The notes: generated from the letters alone by a model not told the origin. A stretch of 63,340 nucleotides of DNA from Clostridiaceae bacterium AF10-41 (GCA_027686065.1 JAQCTH010000013.1:1-63340), one strand, 5' to 3'; shown: positions 17,214 to 26,795, counted from the first letter of the stretch. Numbers and translations are program-made.

Positions 17214-17676
17214 GGTATAAACCTCCATAACTTTAAATTTTATTACAATTAAGCTGTAAAGCTAAAATGTATCAAAAACATATGATTTACATATTTGTTC
17301 TTGTTAATAATATTATAACTCAAAATAGATTTATTTTAAACAAAAATGTAAGAAATTAATTACCAAGCAATAAAAATTATGAGTATACATCCATAATTTC
17401 TTAATATATGTTGAAATATAAAGAAATATAAAATTAAATTGTTAATATTTTATCTAATAAATATTAAAATTAATAATTTACATAATTGAAATAATGTGAA
17501 ATTAAATAGTTAAGTAAATTATTTAAGTAAAAATATATAATTTTCATTATAATTCATAAAACATATATATAAGTAATAAAATTTACCAAAAGGTGAAACA
17601 AAATTCCAAAGGTGTGGTAAAATGTTGAAAAGAAAAAATATGAATTGTAAAATTAAAACATAGATGGAGGTATCTT
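17214..17676. other. Divergent intergenic region between fba and murR
   Basis: 463 bp, very AT-rich, with no gene, no repeat of the families seen elsewhere and no good promoter pair that I could settle on. The fba ribosome binding site lies at the left edge and a candidate MurR operator at 17582-17621 near the right edge. Confidence 0.5.
17582..17621. promoter_or_regulatory. Candidate MurR operator upstream of murR
   Basis: TTTACC at 17582-17587 and GGTAAA at 17616-17621 form an outer inverted repeat. Inside are two similar words, ACCAAAAGGTG and TCCAAAGGTG, the first being itself palindromic (ACC-AAAA-GGT). It lies about 60 bp before the murR start. That MurR binds here is inference from position and symmetry only. 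Confidence 0.35.
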
Positions 17677-18531
17677 ATGAAAAGTGTAATTGTTAGATTA
17701 CGAGACTATATTGATAAGGCTAGTGAAACTGAAAGGACGATAATAGAATATATACTGCGAAGTCCGGATTCTGCAGTAGAAAGTAATATATATAGATTAT
17801 CTGAAAAAACTTTTGCTTCTCCGTCTACTATAATTCGTCTTTGTAAAAAAATTGGCTTTAATGGATATAAGGAGTTAATACACGCATTACTGTATGAATT
17901 AGCAATTATAAGATCAGCTGATGAAGAAAAAGTAAAAAACATTGATAAAGAAGATAGTTTAGAAAAGATTGTTGAGAAAGTTACTTTAAAGAGCATTGCA
18001 TCTTTAGAAAAAAGTCAAAAGTTAATTGATATAAATGTATTAAAGGCTTGTGTAGATATTTTAGATAAATCTAAAAATATTTGTTTATTTGGAGTAGGGG
18101 CATCACTATTAGTTGCTAAAGATGCATACCTAAAATTTTTAAGAATAAATAAGAGTTGCTGCTTAAATGATGATTTTCATGCTCAGCTATTAGAGGCTAA
18201 GAATATGGATAAAAATGATGTAGCTATTATCATTAGTTATTCTGGCTTTACAGAAGAAATGATTAAATGTGCTAATATAGCTAAAGAAATAGGAGCTCCT
18301 ATTATTGCAATCACGAGACTGGAGGAATCACCAATTTCGAATATAGCAGATTATAAGCTATTAGTGGCACCTACAGAACTTGTTTTTAGAGAAGGAGCAA
18401 TATCTTCAAGAATAGCTCAGTTAAATATAATAGACATATTATATACAGCCTTTGTAAATAAGCATTATGACTCAAATGTGAAGCAATTTAATAGAACCCA
18501 CATACAAAAACCAAATTTAAACTTAAAGTAA
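17677..18531 (+). CDS. murR: MurR/RpiR family transcriptional regulator
   Basis: A 284-residue regulator with an N-terminal RpiR helix-turn-helix (about 1-77; TFASPSTIIRLCKKIGFNGY is the recognition region) and a C-terminal SIS sugar-phosphate isomerase domain (about 105-265; FGVGASLLVAKDAYLKF and IIISYSGFTEEM). Such proteins sense a phosphosugar; next to murQ and murP the ligand is most likely MurNAc 6-phosphate. GGAGGT precedes the ATG, and murQ starts 37 bp after its stop. Confidence 0.88.
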   Translation: MKSVIVRLRDYIDKASETERTIIEYILRSPDSAVESNIYRLSEKTFASPSTIIRLCKKIGFNGYKELIHALLYELAIIRSADEEKVKNIDKEDSLEKIVEKVTLKSIASLEKSQKLIDINVLKACVDILDKSKNICLFGVGASLLVAKDAYLKFLRINKSCCLNDDFHAQLLEAKNMDKNDVAIIISYSGFTEEMIKCANIAKEIGAPIIAITRLEESPISNIADYKLLVAPTELVFREGAISSRIAQLNIIDILYTAFVNKHYDSNVKQFNRTHIQKPNLNLK

Positions 18532-18568
18532 ACGTTAAACTTGAAGAAATTATATCAGGAGGTTTGTT

Positions 18569-19465
18569 ATGGTAGATTTAACCAAATTAACTACAGAGAC
18601 AAGAAATAGAGATACTATTAATTTAGATAGAATGACTTCAATAGAAATTGCAGCAATAATGAATAAAGAGGACGAGAAAGTAATAGAATCAGTTAAGGAT
18701 GCTTTGCCTAAAATTGCAGAGGTTATAGATATATGTACTGAAACTTTGGAGGGAGGTGGAAGAATAATTTATATGGGTGCAGGTACAAGTGGGAGGCTTG
18801 GACTGTTAGATGCAGTTGAGTGTCCCCCTACATTTGGAGTGTCTAGTGATTTAGTAGTTGGATTAATAGCAGGAGGTCAAACAGCATTTATAAAAGCTGT
18901 TGAAGGCGCAGAAGATAGTGAAACTTTAGGGGTTGATGAATTAAAAGAATTAAATTTAACCAACAAAGATATAGTAATTGGGCTAGCAGCTAGTGGGCGA
19001 ACTCCTTATGCAATTTACGGACTAAAATATGCTAGAGAAATAGGTTGCAAAACAGCAGTTGTTGTTTGCAATAAGAACTCTGAAATGGCAAAGTATTCAG
19101 ATGTAGCTATAGAACTTGTTGTAGGTCCAGAAGTTCTTACAGGATCAACAAGATTGAAAGCTGGAACAGCACAAAAGATGGTTTTAAATATGATATCTAC
19201 TGGAAGTATGGTAGGTATAGGAAAAACTTATGAAAATCTTATGGTAGATGTTATGCAAACTAATGAAAAGCTAATAACAAGATCGGAAAATATAATTATT
19301 GAAGCAACTGCAGCAGATAGAGATACAGCAAGAAAAGCCTTAAAGGATGCGAAGGGCAAAGTTAAAACTGCTATTATAATGATACTTCTTAAATGTAATT
19401 ATGACGAAGCTGAGAAAAGGCTAAAAATGGTTAATGGGCATGTAAGATATGCTCTAGAAAATTAA
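18569..19465 (+). CDS. murQ: N-acetylmuramic acid 6-phosphate etherase
   Basis: Splits the lactyl ether of MurNAc 6-phosphate into GlcNAc 6-phosphate and D-lactate during cell-wall sugar salvage. The 298 residues have the full SIS-domain etherase pattern: TTETRNRDTINLDRM, GRIIYMGAGTSGRLGLLDA, ECPPTFG, AGGQTAFIKAVEGAED, LAASGRTPYAIYGL and GSTRLKAGTAQKMVLNM. AGGAGG precedes the ATG. Located between murR and the PTS gene, which supplies its substrate. Confidence 0.95.
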   Translation: MVDLTKLTTETRNRDTINLDRMTSIEIAAIMNKEDEKVIESVKDALPKIAEVIDICTETLEGGGRIIYMGAGTSGRLGLLDAVECPPTFGVSSDLVVGLIAGGQTAFIKAVEGAEDSETLGVDELKELNLTNKDIVIGLAASGRTPYAIYGLKYAREIGCKTAVVVCNKNSEMAKYSDVAIELVVGPEVLTGSTRLKAGTAQKMVLNMISTGSMVGIGKTYENLMVDVMQTNEKLITRSENIIIEATAADRDTARKALKDAKGKVKTAIIMILLKCNYDEAEKRLKMVNGHVRYALEN

Positions 19466-19487
19466 TTAAAAGAAAGAGGGAGATTAT

Positions 19488-20912
19488 ATGACAAACTTAG
19501 AACTAGCTAAGGTAATTGTTAATCTAGTTGGTGGAAAAGACAATGTTGTAAAGGCTGCAAATTGCATGACTAGACTTAGACTTACAATAAAAGATATTGA
19601 TTTAGTTAAAATGGAAGAGTTAAAAAATACAGAAGGTGTACTAGGCGTAGTTGAAGCTAATAATTATCTACAAGTAGTATTAGGGCCAGGTAAAGCAAAA
19701 AAAGTTACAGATATTTGTACAGAAGAATTAGGACTTCCAAGTGATGGAGTAGTAACAGAAAACTGGAAGGAAAATAAACAAGCAATAAAAGATAATCAAA
19801 AACAAAGTAAATTCAAAAAAGTAGTAAATACTATTGCTAATATTTTTATTCCTCTAATACCAGCAATTATTGCTGCAGGTATATTTAATGGATTAGGAAG
19901 TTTAGTTTCTACATTACAAGGGCAAGGAACTTTACCAGCAGAAGGATTTTGGAAAGCTACTCAATTAATGTTTGCATTAATTGGTGGTGGATTCTTATCA
20001 TACTTTGCAATTTATACAGGAATAAATTCAGCAAAACAATTTGGAGCAACTGAAGCATTAGGTGGTATGCTTGGAGCTATGTCAATAAGTGCAAATATAG
20101 TAGCATTATCAACTATGTTAGGACTATATGATGAAGCAGTTCCACTAAATTCTATTTTAACAACAGGAAAAGGCGGTATTATAGGTGTTATTTTTGGTGT
20201 ATATATCCTTGCTAAAGTAGAAAAGGCAATTAGAAAGAGAATACCAGATGTTTTAGATTTAATTTTAACTCCACTATTAACATTACTTATAACAGGACTA
20301 GTTTTTGTGTTTGCAATAATGCCTTTAGCTGGTTTCTTATCAGATGGATTAGTTTCTGCATTAAGTGTAATTATTAATTCTTCAAATCCAGTTGTTAGTG
20401 TAATTAGTGGATTTGTATTATCAGCATTATTCTTACCAATGGTATTACTTGGACTACATCATGGATTAATTCCAATTTATGCGGTTCAACTAGAAGCAAT
20501 GGGCGGAGTTTCATTATTCCCAGTACTTGCAATGGCTGGAGCTGGACAAGTTGGTGCTGCAATTGCTATATATTTAATAGCAAGAAAAGTTAAAAATACT
20601 AGATTACAAAAAGTTATTACAGGTGCACTTCCAGCAGGATTCTTAGGAGTTGGAGAACCTTTAATATATGGAGTTACACTTCCTATGTTTAAGCCATTTA
20701 TAACTGCAGGATTAGGAGCAGGATTTGGTGGAGCATATGTAATGTTAACCCATGTATTAGCTACAGCGTGGGGACCTTCAGGATTAGTTGCTATTCCAAT
20801 AATGCAACCACAAAGTATGTTAAATTACTTTATAGGACTAGTTATATCTTATATAGCAGGATTCATTATAACTTACTTTGTAATTAAGGAATCTGATGTT
20901 AAAAATGCTTAA
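19488..20912 (+). CDS. murP: PTS transporter EIIBC, probably MurNAc-specific
   Basis: 474 residues. The N-terminal EIIB domain (about 1-80) has the phosphorylated cysteine Cys26 in NCMTRLRL. The EIIC membrane domain (about 110-470, about ten spans) shows IFIPLIPAIIAAGIFNG, GLHHGLIPIYAVQ and the substrate-loop segment GVGEPLIYGVTLP. There is no EIIA domain, as in E. coli MurP, so a shared EIIA (glucose type) must donate phosphate. Specificity for MurNAc is inferred from the 22-bp spacing to murQ and from murR. Confidence 0.88.
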   Translation: MTNLELAKVIVNLVGGKDNVVKAANCMTRLRLTIKDIDLVKMEELKNTEGVLGVVEANNYLQVVLGPGKAKKVTDICTEELGLPSDGVVTENWKENKQAIKDNQKQSKFKKVVNTIANIFIPLIPAIIAAGIFNGLGSLVSTLQGQGTLPAEGFWKATQLMFALIGGGFLSYFAIYTGINSAKQFGATEALGGMLGAMSISANIVALSTMLGLYDEAVPLNSILTTGKGGIIGVIFGVYILAKVEKAIRKRIPDVLDLILTPLLTLLITGLVFVFAIMPLAGFLSDGLVSALSVIINSSNPVVSVISGFVLSALFLPMVLLGLHHGLIPIYAVQLEAMGGVSLFPVLAMAGAGQVGAAIAIYLIARKVKNTRLQKVITGALPAGFLGVGEPLIYGVTLPMFKPFITAGLGAGFGGAYVMLTHVLATAWGPSGLVAIPIMQPQSMLNYFIGLVISYIAGFIITYFVIKESDVKNA

Positions 20913-20924
20913 AAAATAATTAAT

Positions 20925-21014
20925 ATATAAGTTGCAATAAATATTTTATGCTTAAATAAATTATCTTTAAAATTAAGACTATTTAAATTAAGCGAGTATT
21001 TTTGCAACTTATAT
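20925..21014. repeat. Palindromic element, family E, copy 1
   Basis: Perfect 13-bp outer arms (ATATAAGTTGCAA / TTGCAACTTATAT) enclose a core, AATAAATATTTTATGCTTAA and onward, that is repeated in similar form at 24468-24551. One copy precedes the wall-anchored hydrolase gene, the other the HAD phosphatase gene directly after it. Confidence 0.55.
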
Positions 21015-21065
21015 TATATATAGAATAAGTTATTTTATTAAATTTTAAGAGGTAAGGTGGTAAAT

Positions 21066-24000
21066 TTGAGAACTAAGAAAAGATTATGTTGTATGGCTAT
21101 AGCGCTAACATTTATGGCATCAATTGTATCTACCCCTACTAAGAAAATAAATGCATTAGAAAATAGTTATGGAACTTTAAAAGAAGCTAGTGAAAATATA
21201 AACAGTTCAGGATTACAAGCAGATATAACATTTCCAGACTACATGAATTATGTGGATGATACTCTTATAGTAAATAGTATGTTTACTTTTAAAGGATATA
21301 AGGGACAAGGTAAATTATATATAACATGTAGCAATGGATTAGAAAGTGTGAGAATTTTTATTAATGGTAAAGAAATAAATGTTACAGAAGCTTGTAAAAA
21401 TAATGGGAAGACATATGAAGTAGATTTTTCTGATGTTTCAGTAAATGATAGAAATACTATTCAAGTTACAAATTTTGTTCCTGAAACAGGCAAGGTAAAT
21501 ATAAAGATACCATATCCAGAAGTTATAGAAGGAAATGCTGAATCAGTTGGAATGGAGCAAAGTACTTTAGATTTAATAGACACTTTAGTTAATAATGATG
21601 TTAAGTATGGTTTTACAAGTGCACAAGTAGCTGTTATTAAGGATGGAGTTTTAGTTAAAAATAGTGCTTACGGTACTGTAAATGCTTATAATCAAGATGG
21701 CACTTTAAAAACAGATTCACAAAAGGTTACAACAGATACTCTTTATGATTTAGCATCAAATACAAAGATGTATTCAACAAACTATGCTATACAAAAATTA
21801 GTTAGTGATGGTGTTATTAGTATATCTGATAAGATAACAAAATATTTTCCAGACTTTAAAGATGGAGAAAATGATCCAATAAAGGGTAAAGCAGGACTAA
21901 CAATACAACATTTGTTAGAACACCAAGGAGGATTCCCAGCTGATCCACAATATCATAACAATAAATTTAACCAAGCAACTCAAAAGCCAGATCAAAATGT
22001 GGATAATCCATTATATTCACAAGATAAGGCAACAACCTTACAAATGATATTAAAAACCCCACTGCAATATGCACCTGGAACAAAAACAGTTTATTCAGAT
22101 GTAGATTATATGCTTTTAGGGCTTATTGTGGAAAAGGTAACAGGAAAGGCTTTAGATGAATATGTAGAAAATACATTTTATAAGCCATTAGGATTAAACA
22201 ATATAGTTTATAATCCATTACAAAAGGGCTTCGATAAAGATAATATAGCAGCAACAGAGCTTAATGGAAACACAAGAGATGGAGCTATAAGCTTTGAAAA
22301 TATTCGTAATTATACACTTCAAGGAGAAGTACACGATGAAAAGGCTTTTTACTCAATGGATGGAGTTTCAGGCCATGCAGGATTATTCTCAAATGCAGAA
22401 GATCTAGCAAAATTAGCTCAAGTTATGTTAAATGACGGCGGATATGGAAATAATAAATTCTTCTCAAAAAACACTGTAGAAGAATTTACAAAGAGAAAAT
22501 CCTCTAGTCCAATTTGGGGATTAGGATGGTGGAGAGAAGGAGATAACGGAAGGTTATGGTACTTTGGAACTCAATCATCAAGCAACACCTTTGGACATCA
22601 AGGATGGACAGGAACCTTAACGGTTATAGATCCTGAAAGTGATTTAATAGTTGTTTTACTAACAAACAAAATTAATTCACCAGTTATAGATAATACTATA
22701 AATGCTAATATGTTCTTAGGAAATAAATTTACAACAGCAACCTTAGGCACAATACCAACTCTTGTTTATGAGTCTATAGAGCATAATAATAAGGAAGCAA
22801 TAGATGCTAATATTGCTCAAATGGTATCAGAAAACTTAAAGTTATACAATTCAAATAATTATACAGGAGAAGCTATATTGAAATCTGTTTACTCTAAGAT
22901 TGATACTGTTATTACAAGAGCAGAAGAAAATAAGACTAGTTCTAATATATCATATGCTGAAGAGTCTGTAGAAAAATTAAATGTTGAAGATAATCGTAAG
23001 CAAATAATGAAATTCAATGAAAGAATTAAAAATATTGGGGGAACACCTATAGAATTACCAAGCTATAGTTCTGAAATTGAAGCATTAAATAAACTTGTTG
23101 GAGAATCAAAGGTTATAGTTGATAAAGGGCAAGATTTAGCAGAACATGTTCATTATCAAACTAGTACTTGGGACAAATTTATTAAGTCTTATAATAGTTC
23201 AATTGATGTACTATCAAAAGGAGTTGAAGCCAATAACAAGGAGCTAAATACAGCAATTGAAGGATTATCAACAGTAAAGAGTGCTTTGGTTAAATTGGAT
23301 AAAACTAACTTAAATAAAGCTATAGAAGCTGCTAACTCTAAAATTGCAGAGGGAATATTAGAAGAATTAGACGATGAAATTAAGATTTCATTTAATAATG
23401 CTTTAGAAATAGCAAAGACTGTTTATAATAACAAAGATGCAGGTATTCAAGATATAGTAAAGGCATATAACGATATTTTAGTTGAATATAAGAAATTAGG
23501 TATTCCAGTAGGAGATAAGAATAATTTATCTGACTTAGTAAATATGGCAGAAGCCATCAATTTAGATAGATTCTTAAATAAAGGTCAAGATGAATTTAAA
23601 AAAGCTTTGCAAGGAGCAAAAGATATATTAGGTAAAGAGGATGTATCAGAAATAGATGCTTATACTTCTTACGAATCACTATATAAATCTATGATGCAAC
23701 TAGTATTAAAGGCAGATAAATCTGAATTATGTAAGGCAATTACGAATACTGAAGAAATTAACTTAAGCTTATATACTGAAAATAGTAAAACAAAATTATT
23801 ATCAGTACTTGAAGCAGTTAAATTAGTAAAGGAAAATCAAGAAGTTACTCAAGAAGAAGTTGAAGTTGCTTTAGAAAGTTTGAATAATGCAATAAAAGCT
23901 TTAGTAAAATCAGCTGACAAGAGTGAACTTGAGTCTTTGATAAGGAAAGCAGAAGGAATTGATACTAATAAATATAAATCTGAGGGTGTAGAAAGATTTA

Positions 24001-24368
24001 TGAAGGCTTTAAATGAAGCTAAAATTGTTATGGAAGATAAGAATATTTCAGAAGACAATCAAGAACTTGTAAATACATCTTATAGCAGTTTAAATAGTGC
24101 AATTGAATCTCTTCAATTAAAAGAATCATCAAATGGTAATAATGGAAATGGTTCAAATAATGGCGGTAAAGAAGACAATAAGGATCAAGAAGACACAAAT
24201 ATAGACAATAAAAATAATGACAAAGGTACAAATAATAATGGTAAAGGAAATAATGATTTACCAGGTACTGGAGGTAAATCACCAATTATTTATGTTGTTA
24301 TTGGAGCTTTAGCTGTAGGGATTGGTGCATATATATTTAGAAAAAAAGGTGTGTTAAATAAAAAATAA
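21066..24368 (+). CDS. Cell-wall-anchored beta-lactamase-family serine hydrolase, AmiE-like, with FIVAR repeats
   Basis: 1100 residues if started at TTG 21066, which AGGTGG (21055-21060) favours; GTG 21057 is the alternative. Order of parts: signal peptide (about 1-33); a beta-rich N-terminal region (about 45-150); a serine beta-lactamase/PBP-type domain (about 155-550) with S-x-x-K at S231-K234, Y-S-D at 343-345 and H-x-G at H511 (HQGWTG); helical linkers and several FIVAR-like repeats (about 590-1025); an Asn/Gly-rich spacer; LPGTG at 1065-1069, a hydrophobic helix and a basic tail, the sortase signal. In Bacillus subtilis the mur cluster includes AmiE, a beta-lactamase-fold MurNAc-L-Ala amidase. 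By context this protein may strip peptides from muropeptides outside the cell. D-Ala-D-Ala carboxypeptidase or esterase remain possible. Confidence 0.8.
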   Translation: MRTKKRLCCMAIALTFMASIVSTPTKKINALENSYGTLKEASENINSSGLQADITFPDYMNYVDDTLIVNSMFTFKGYKGQGKLYITCSNGLESVRIFINGKEINVTEACKNNGKTYEVDFSDVSVNDRNTIQVTNFVPETGKVNIKIPYPEVIEGNAESVGMEQSTLDLIDTLVNNDVKYGFTSAQVAVIKDGVLVKNSAYGTVNAYNQDGTLKTDSQKVTTDTLYDLASNTKMYSTNYAIQKLVSDGVISISDKITKYFPDFKDGENDPIKGKAGLTIQHLLEHQGGFPADPQYHNNKFNQATQKPDQNVDNPLYSQDKATTLQMILKTPLQYAPGTKTVYSDVDYMLLGLIVEKVTGKALDEYVENTFYKPLGLNNIVYNPLQKGFDKDNIAATELNGNTRDGAISFENIRNYTLQGEVHDEKAFYSMDGVSGHAGLFSNAEDLAKLAQVMLNDGGYGNNKFFSKNTVEEFTKRKSSSPIWGLGWWREGDNGRLWYFGTQSSSNTFGHQGWTGTLTVIDPESDLIVVLLTNKINSPVIDNTINANMFLGNKFTTATLGTIPTLVYESIEHNNKEAIDANIAQMVSENLKLYNSNNYTGEAILKSVYSKIDTVITRAEENKTSSNISYAEESVEKLNVEDNRKQIMKFNERIKNIGGTPIELPSYSSEIEALNKLVGESKVIVDKGQDLAEHVHYQTSTWDKFIKSYNSSIDVLSKGVEANNKELNTAIEGLSTVKSALVKLDKTNLNKAIEAANSKIAEGILEELDDEIKISFNNALEIAKTVYNNKDAGIQDIVKAYNDILVEYKKLGIPVGDKNNLSDLVNMAEAINLDRFLNKGQDEFKKALQGAKDILGKEDVSEIDAYTSYESLYKSMMQLVLKADKSELCKAITNTEEINLSLYTENSKTKLLSVLEAVKLVKENQEVTQEEVEVALESLNNAIKALVKSADKSELESLIRKAEGIDTNKYKSEGVERFMKALNEAKIVMEDKNISEDNQELVNTSYSSLNSAIESLQLKESSNGNNGNGSNNGGKEDNKDQEDTNIDNKNNDKGTNNNGKGNNDLPGTGGKSPIIYVVIGALAVGIGAYIFRKKGVLNKK

Positions 24369-24383
24369 TAATTTCAAAACAAA

Positions 24384-24447
24384 CAATAGGATTTATATTT
24401 CAAATAAGGTTTATACCTAAAAAGGAATATAAGTCCTATTTTTTTAT
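24384..24447 (+). terminator. Terminator after the wall-anchored hydrolase
   Basis: AATAGGATTTATATT on the left pairs with AATATAAGTCCTATT on the right, with a small inner hairpin (AGGT-TTAT-ACCT), and a T-run follows. Confidence 0.8.
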
Positions 24448-24467
24448 AAAAGTATAGTATAAAATGT

Positions 24468-24551
24468 ATGTAAGCTGAAATAAATATTTTACACTTAACT
24501 AAATTATCATTGAAGTTTATAATATTTAAGTAAAACCAGCAATTTATATAA
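24468..24551. repeat. Element of family E, copy 2
   Basis: GAAATAAATATTTTACACTTA and the following 25 bp match the core of copy 1 at most positions. The outer arms are less regular here. It ends about 26 bp before the HAD phosphatase gene. Confidence 0.45.
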
Positions 24552-24577
24552 TAAACAAAAGACGGGAGAAGAAGGAA

Positions 24578-25243
24578 ATGAAAAATGTAAAATTAGTGAT
24601 ATTTGATATGGATGGATTAATATTCGATACAGAAAGGCTTTCTTATGAAGCCTGGAAAGAAGCAGCAGATAAATTTAATATATACTTTGACTTAAATTTA
24701 CATTATAAATTACTTGGAACTAATCATGAAAGTGTTAGAAGAACTTTAAATAATGAATTTGGTAATAAAGTAAATTTAGATGACTATATAATGGAAAGAA
24801 ATAATATATATTTGGCTAAAATATTAAATGGGGAAGTTGAAAAGAAAAGAGGAATAGATAAGCTATTAAAATATTTAACTGAAAAAAACATAAAGAAGGC
24901 AGTTGCTACATCTTCTAATAGAGAACTTGCAACTAAACTTTTAAAAGAAGCTAATATATACGATTATTATGACTACGTATTATGTGGAGATGAAGTTAGT
25001 AAATCAAAACCAAATCCAGAAGTATTTTTAAAAGTAGCAGAAAAATTAGATGTACCAAGTGAATATTGCATAGTATTAGAAGATTCTGAAGCAGGAACAA
25101 TAGCAGCAAGTAGAGCAAGAATGACTACTATAATTATTCCTGATTTAAAAGAACCTAATGAGGATATAGAGAAGCTTGCATTTAAAAAAGTGAAAAGCTT
25201 AGAAGACGTAATAGATGTGGTTAATGAACTATATAAGGCATAA
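24578..25243 (+). CDS. HAD family hydrolase (beta-phosphoglucomutase-like phosphatase)
   Basis: A 221-residue HAD superfamily protein: DMDGLIFDTERL (residues 9-20, the DxD nucleophile motif), a helical cap (about 18-85), KKAVATSSNRE (motif II Ser/Thr), KSKPNPEVFL (motif III Lys) and VLEDSEAGTIAASRA (motif IV acidic pair). The fold and cap resemble beta-phosphoglucomutase and sugar-phosphate phosphatases. It follows the mur cluster and shares its upstream element with the hydrolase gene, so a sugar phosphate from wall recycling is a possible substrate, but this is inference. Confidence 0.85.
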   Translation: MKNVKLVIFDMDGLIFDTERLSYEAWKEAADKFNIYFDLNLHYKLLGTNHESVRRTLNNEFGNKVNLDDYIMERNNIYLAKILNGEVEKKRGIDKLLKYLTEKNIKKAVATSSNRELATKLLKEANIYDYYDYVLCGDEVSKSKPNPEVFLKVAEKLDVPSEYCIVLEDSEAGTIAASRARMTTIIIPDLKEPNEDIEKLAFKKVKSLEDVIDVVNELYKA

Positions 25244-25275
25244 TAAAGTGTGATTTAGTATATAGTACATAATTT

Positions 25276-25355
25276 TCAATTATAAGAAGCGAAGGGAACA
25301 GGTAGCAGGGAACAGGGAACAGGGAACAAGTAATAGGTAACAGGGAATTTAATTT
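25276..25355. repeat. Dispersed repeat, family A, GGTAACAGG-rich copy
   Basis: Near-tandem words GGGAACAGG and GGTAACAGG recur five to six times (for example AGGGAACAGGGAACAAG) next to GAAGCGAAGGG. These are the complement of the CCTGTTACC words in other family A copies. It fills part of the 264-bp gap between the HAD and nucleoid-protein genes; the rest holds no gene. Confidence 0.6.
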
Positions 25356-25507
25356 TACAGTGCAAAAATTAAAAAATCCCTTAAAGATTTTTAGCCATAA
25401 TTTTTTAATTCTTTCATTTTTTTATTAAATAATATTAAGTGGTATGTAGATTAATTGAAGTATATATCGTTAAATTATAGATAACTAGTAGTACAGGTGG
25501 TGTAATA

Positions 25508-26548
25508 ATGGAATACATAAGTGATATAAATATACAAGAAGGAATAATTCATATAGTAGATTCAAATTCTGATGAACCAATTTTAAATGAATACAGCCTT
25601 GAATTAAATGAAGATATTTATAAGTTTCTTCATAAACATATAGAAAAATGTTTTAATGATGAAGAATTAAAGTATGCTGTTTTTAATCAGGAAAGAAATA
25701 TAGTAAAAGAATTAGTTCAAGATTATTTAAATGGAATAGAAAATGATTTGATAGGATTATCTCAAGAGTTAGCAAGACAATTATTTATAATAATGAAGGG
25801 AAATGTAAATATTCCTTCATGTGATTTAATAATAGTCTCTATAATAACAGATCAAGGACCGATGATTGGTATACTTAAAATGGATTATGTAAAGAATTTT
25901 ACTCATCAAGTTGAATTTAAAGAAAATAAAATAGGGATAGATATAGTTCCACAATCAGCAGGTCTTCCAGCTAGTAGTCAAAGAATACAAAAAGCAGCAT
26001 TTATAAAGCCCATAAGAGAAGAACAGAGATATAACCTTATGGTAATAGACAAACAAAGGAAAAGCAAAGATGAAGAAGAATATGGAGCAAATTACTTTAT
26101 AAGCAACTTTTTAGGATGTTCAATAATAAATAATGAAAGGGATATGACCAAGACCTTTTTAAAAGCTACAGAAAATTGGACTAGAAGCAATATAGTGGAA
26201 GATGCAGATAAAGCAGAAAGAATAAGAACAACAGTTAAAGCAAAATTAAAAGAAGAAGATACTATAAATATAGATGAGCTTTCAAATGAATTATTTAAGG
26301 AAAATTCACAAGTAAAAAATGATTTTTCAAATTTCGTGAAAAGTCATGGATTAGAAGATGAAGTAGCTATAGATAAGCAATGGATAGAAAAGAAGTTGAA
26401 GAGAGTAAGGCTAAAGATTGATAGAGATATAGACTTATACATAAATGAAGAAGCTTATCACGATAATACTAGGTTTGAAATACAAAGAAATGGTGATGGA
26501 AGTATAAATATGATAATAAAGCATGTGATGAATTACTTAGAAAAATAA
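25508..26548 (+). CDS. Nucleoid-associated protein, NdpA/YejK family
   Basis: 346 residues resembling the 37-kDa nucleoid-associated protein family (E. coli YejK). The family-typical start is present: MEYISDINIQEGIIHIVDSN, with further matches in the central LGCSIINNERDMTKTFL and the C-terminal part rich in charged helices. No catalytic motif is visible, and the precise function in Firmicutes is unknown. AGGTGGTG precedes the ATG. It is flanked by repeat-filled gaps on both sides and is probably transcribed alone. Confidence 0.8.
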   Translation: MEYISDINIQEGIIHIVDSNSDEPILNEYSLELNEDIYKFLHKHIEKCFNDEELKYAVFNQERNIVKELVQDYLNGIENDLIGLSQELARQLFIIMKGNVNIPSCDLIIVSIITDQGPMIGILKMDYVKNFTHQVEFKENKIGIDIVPQSAGLPASSQRIQKAAFIKPIREEQRYNLMVIDKQRKSKDEEEYGANYFISNFLGCSIINNERDMTKTFLKATENWTRSNIVEDADKAERIRTTVKAKLKEEDTINIDELSNELFKENSQVKNDFSNFVKSHGLEDEVAIDKQWIEKKLKRVRLKIDRDIDLYINEEAYHDNTRFEIQRNGDGSINMIIKHVMNYLEK

Positions 26549-26562
26549 TTATAAGTAATATT

Positions 26563-26760
26563 TTGTGAAGTAATTTTCTGGTGCACAGTTAATAGTTTCT
26601 GATTATAAGGGGTTAAGGTAATAGGTAATAGGTAATAGGTAACAGGAAGTTTAATTTTAAATTTATAAACTGTTCTCTGATACCTGTTATTTTATTTTAA
26701 AAATGCAAACAGTGGCTTGTACACTGTGAATGAATTAATTTTGCTTTGTAAAATTTCATT
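26563..26760. repeat. Dispersed palindromic repeat, family A
   Basis: Left end TGTGAAGTAATTTTCTGGTG, right end TTGCTTTGTAAAATTTC, with GTGCACAGTTAA and GTACACTGTGAATG inside and GGTAATA words in tandem (26620-26642). Left and right halves are roughly complementary. It fills most of the 289-bp gap before the alpha/beta hydrolase gene. Confidence 0.6.
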
Positions 26761-26766
26761 TAACTA

Positions 26767-26795
26767 TTGTAACTTTATAAATATTGTAATATGAT
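26767..26795 (+). promoter_or_regulatory. Candidate promoter of the alpha/beta hydrolase gene
   Basis: TTGTAA at 26767-26772 and TATGAT at 26790-26795 with a 17-bp spacer; the cre-like site starts five bases downstream. Confidence 0.5.

Noticed and set aside
24028..24285. Minus-strand frame encoding a Tyr/Leu/His-rich peptide
   Set aside because: An artefact of the Asn/Gly-coding repeats of the wall-spacer region on the other strand.
25276..25355. CRISPR-like or VNTR array of GGTAACAGG words
   Set aside because: The words are 7-9 bp and nearly contiguous with no unique spacers, and similar words occur in other family A repeats; no cas genes are present.
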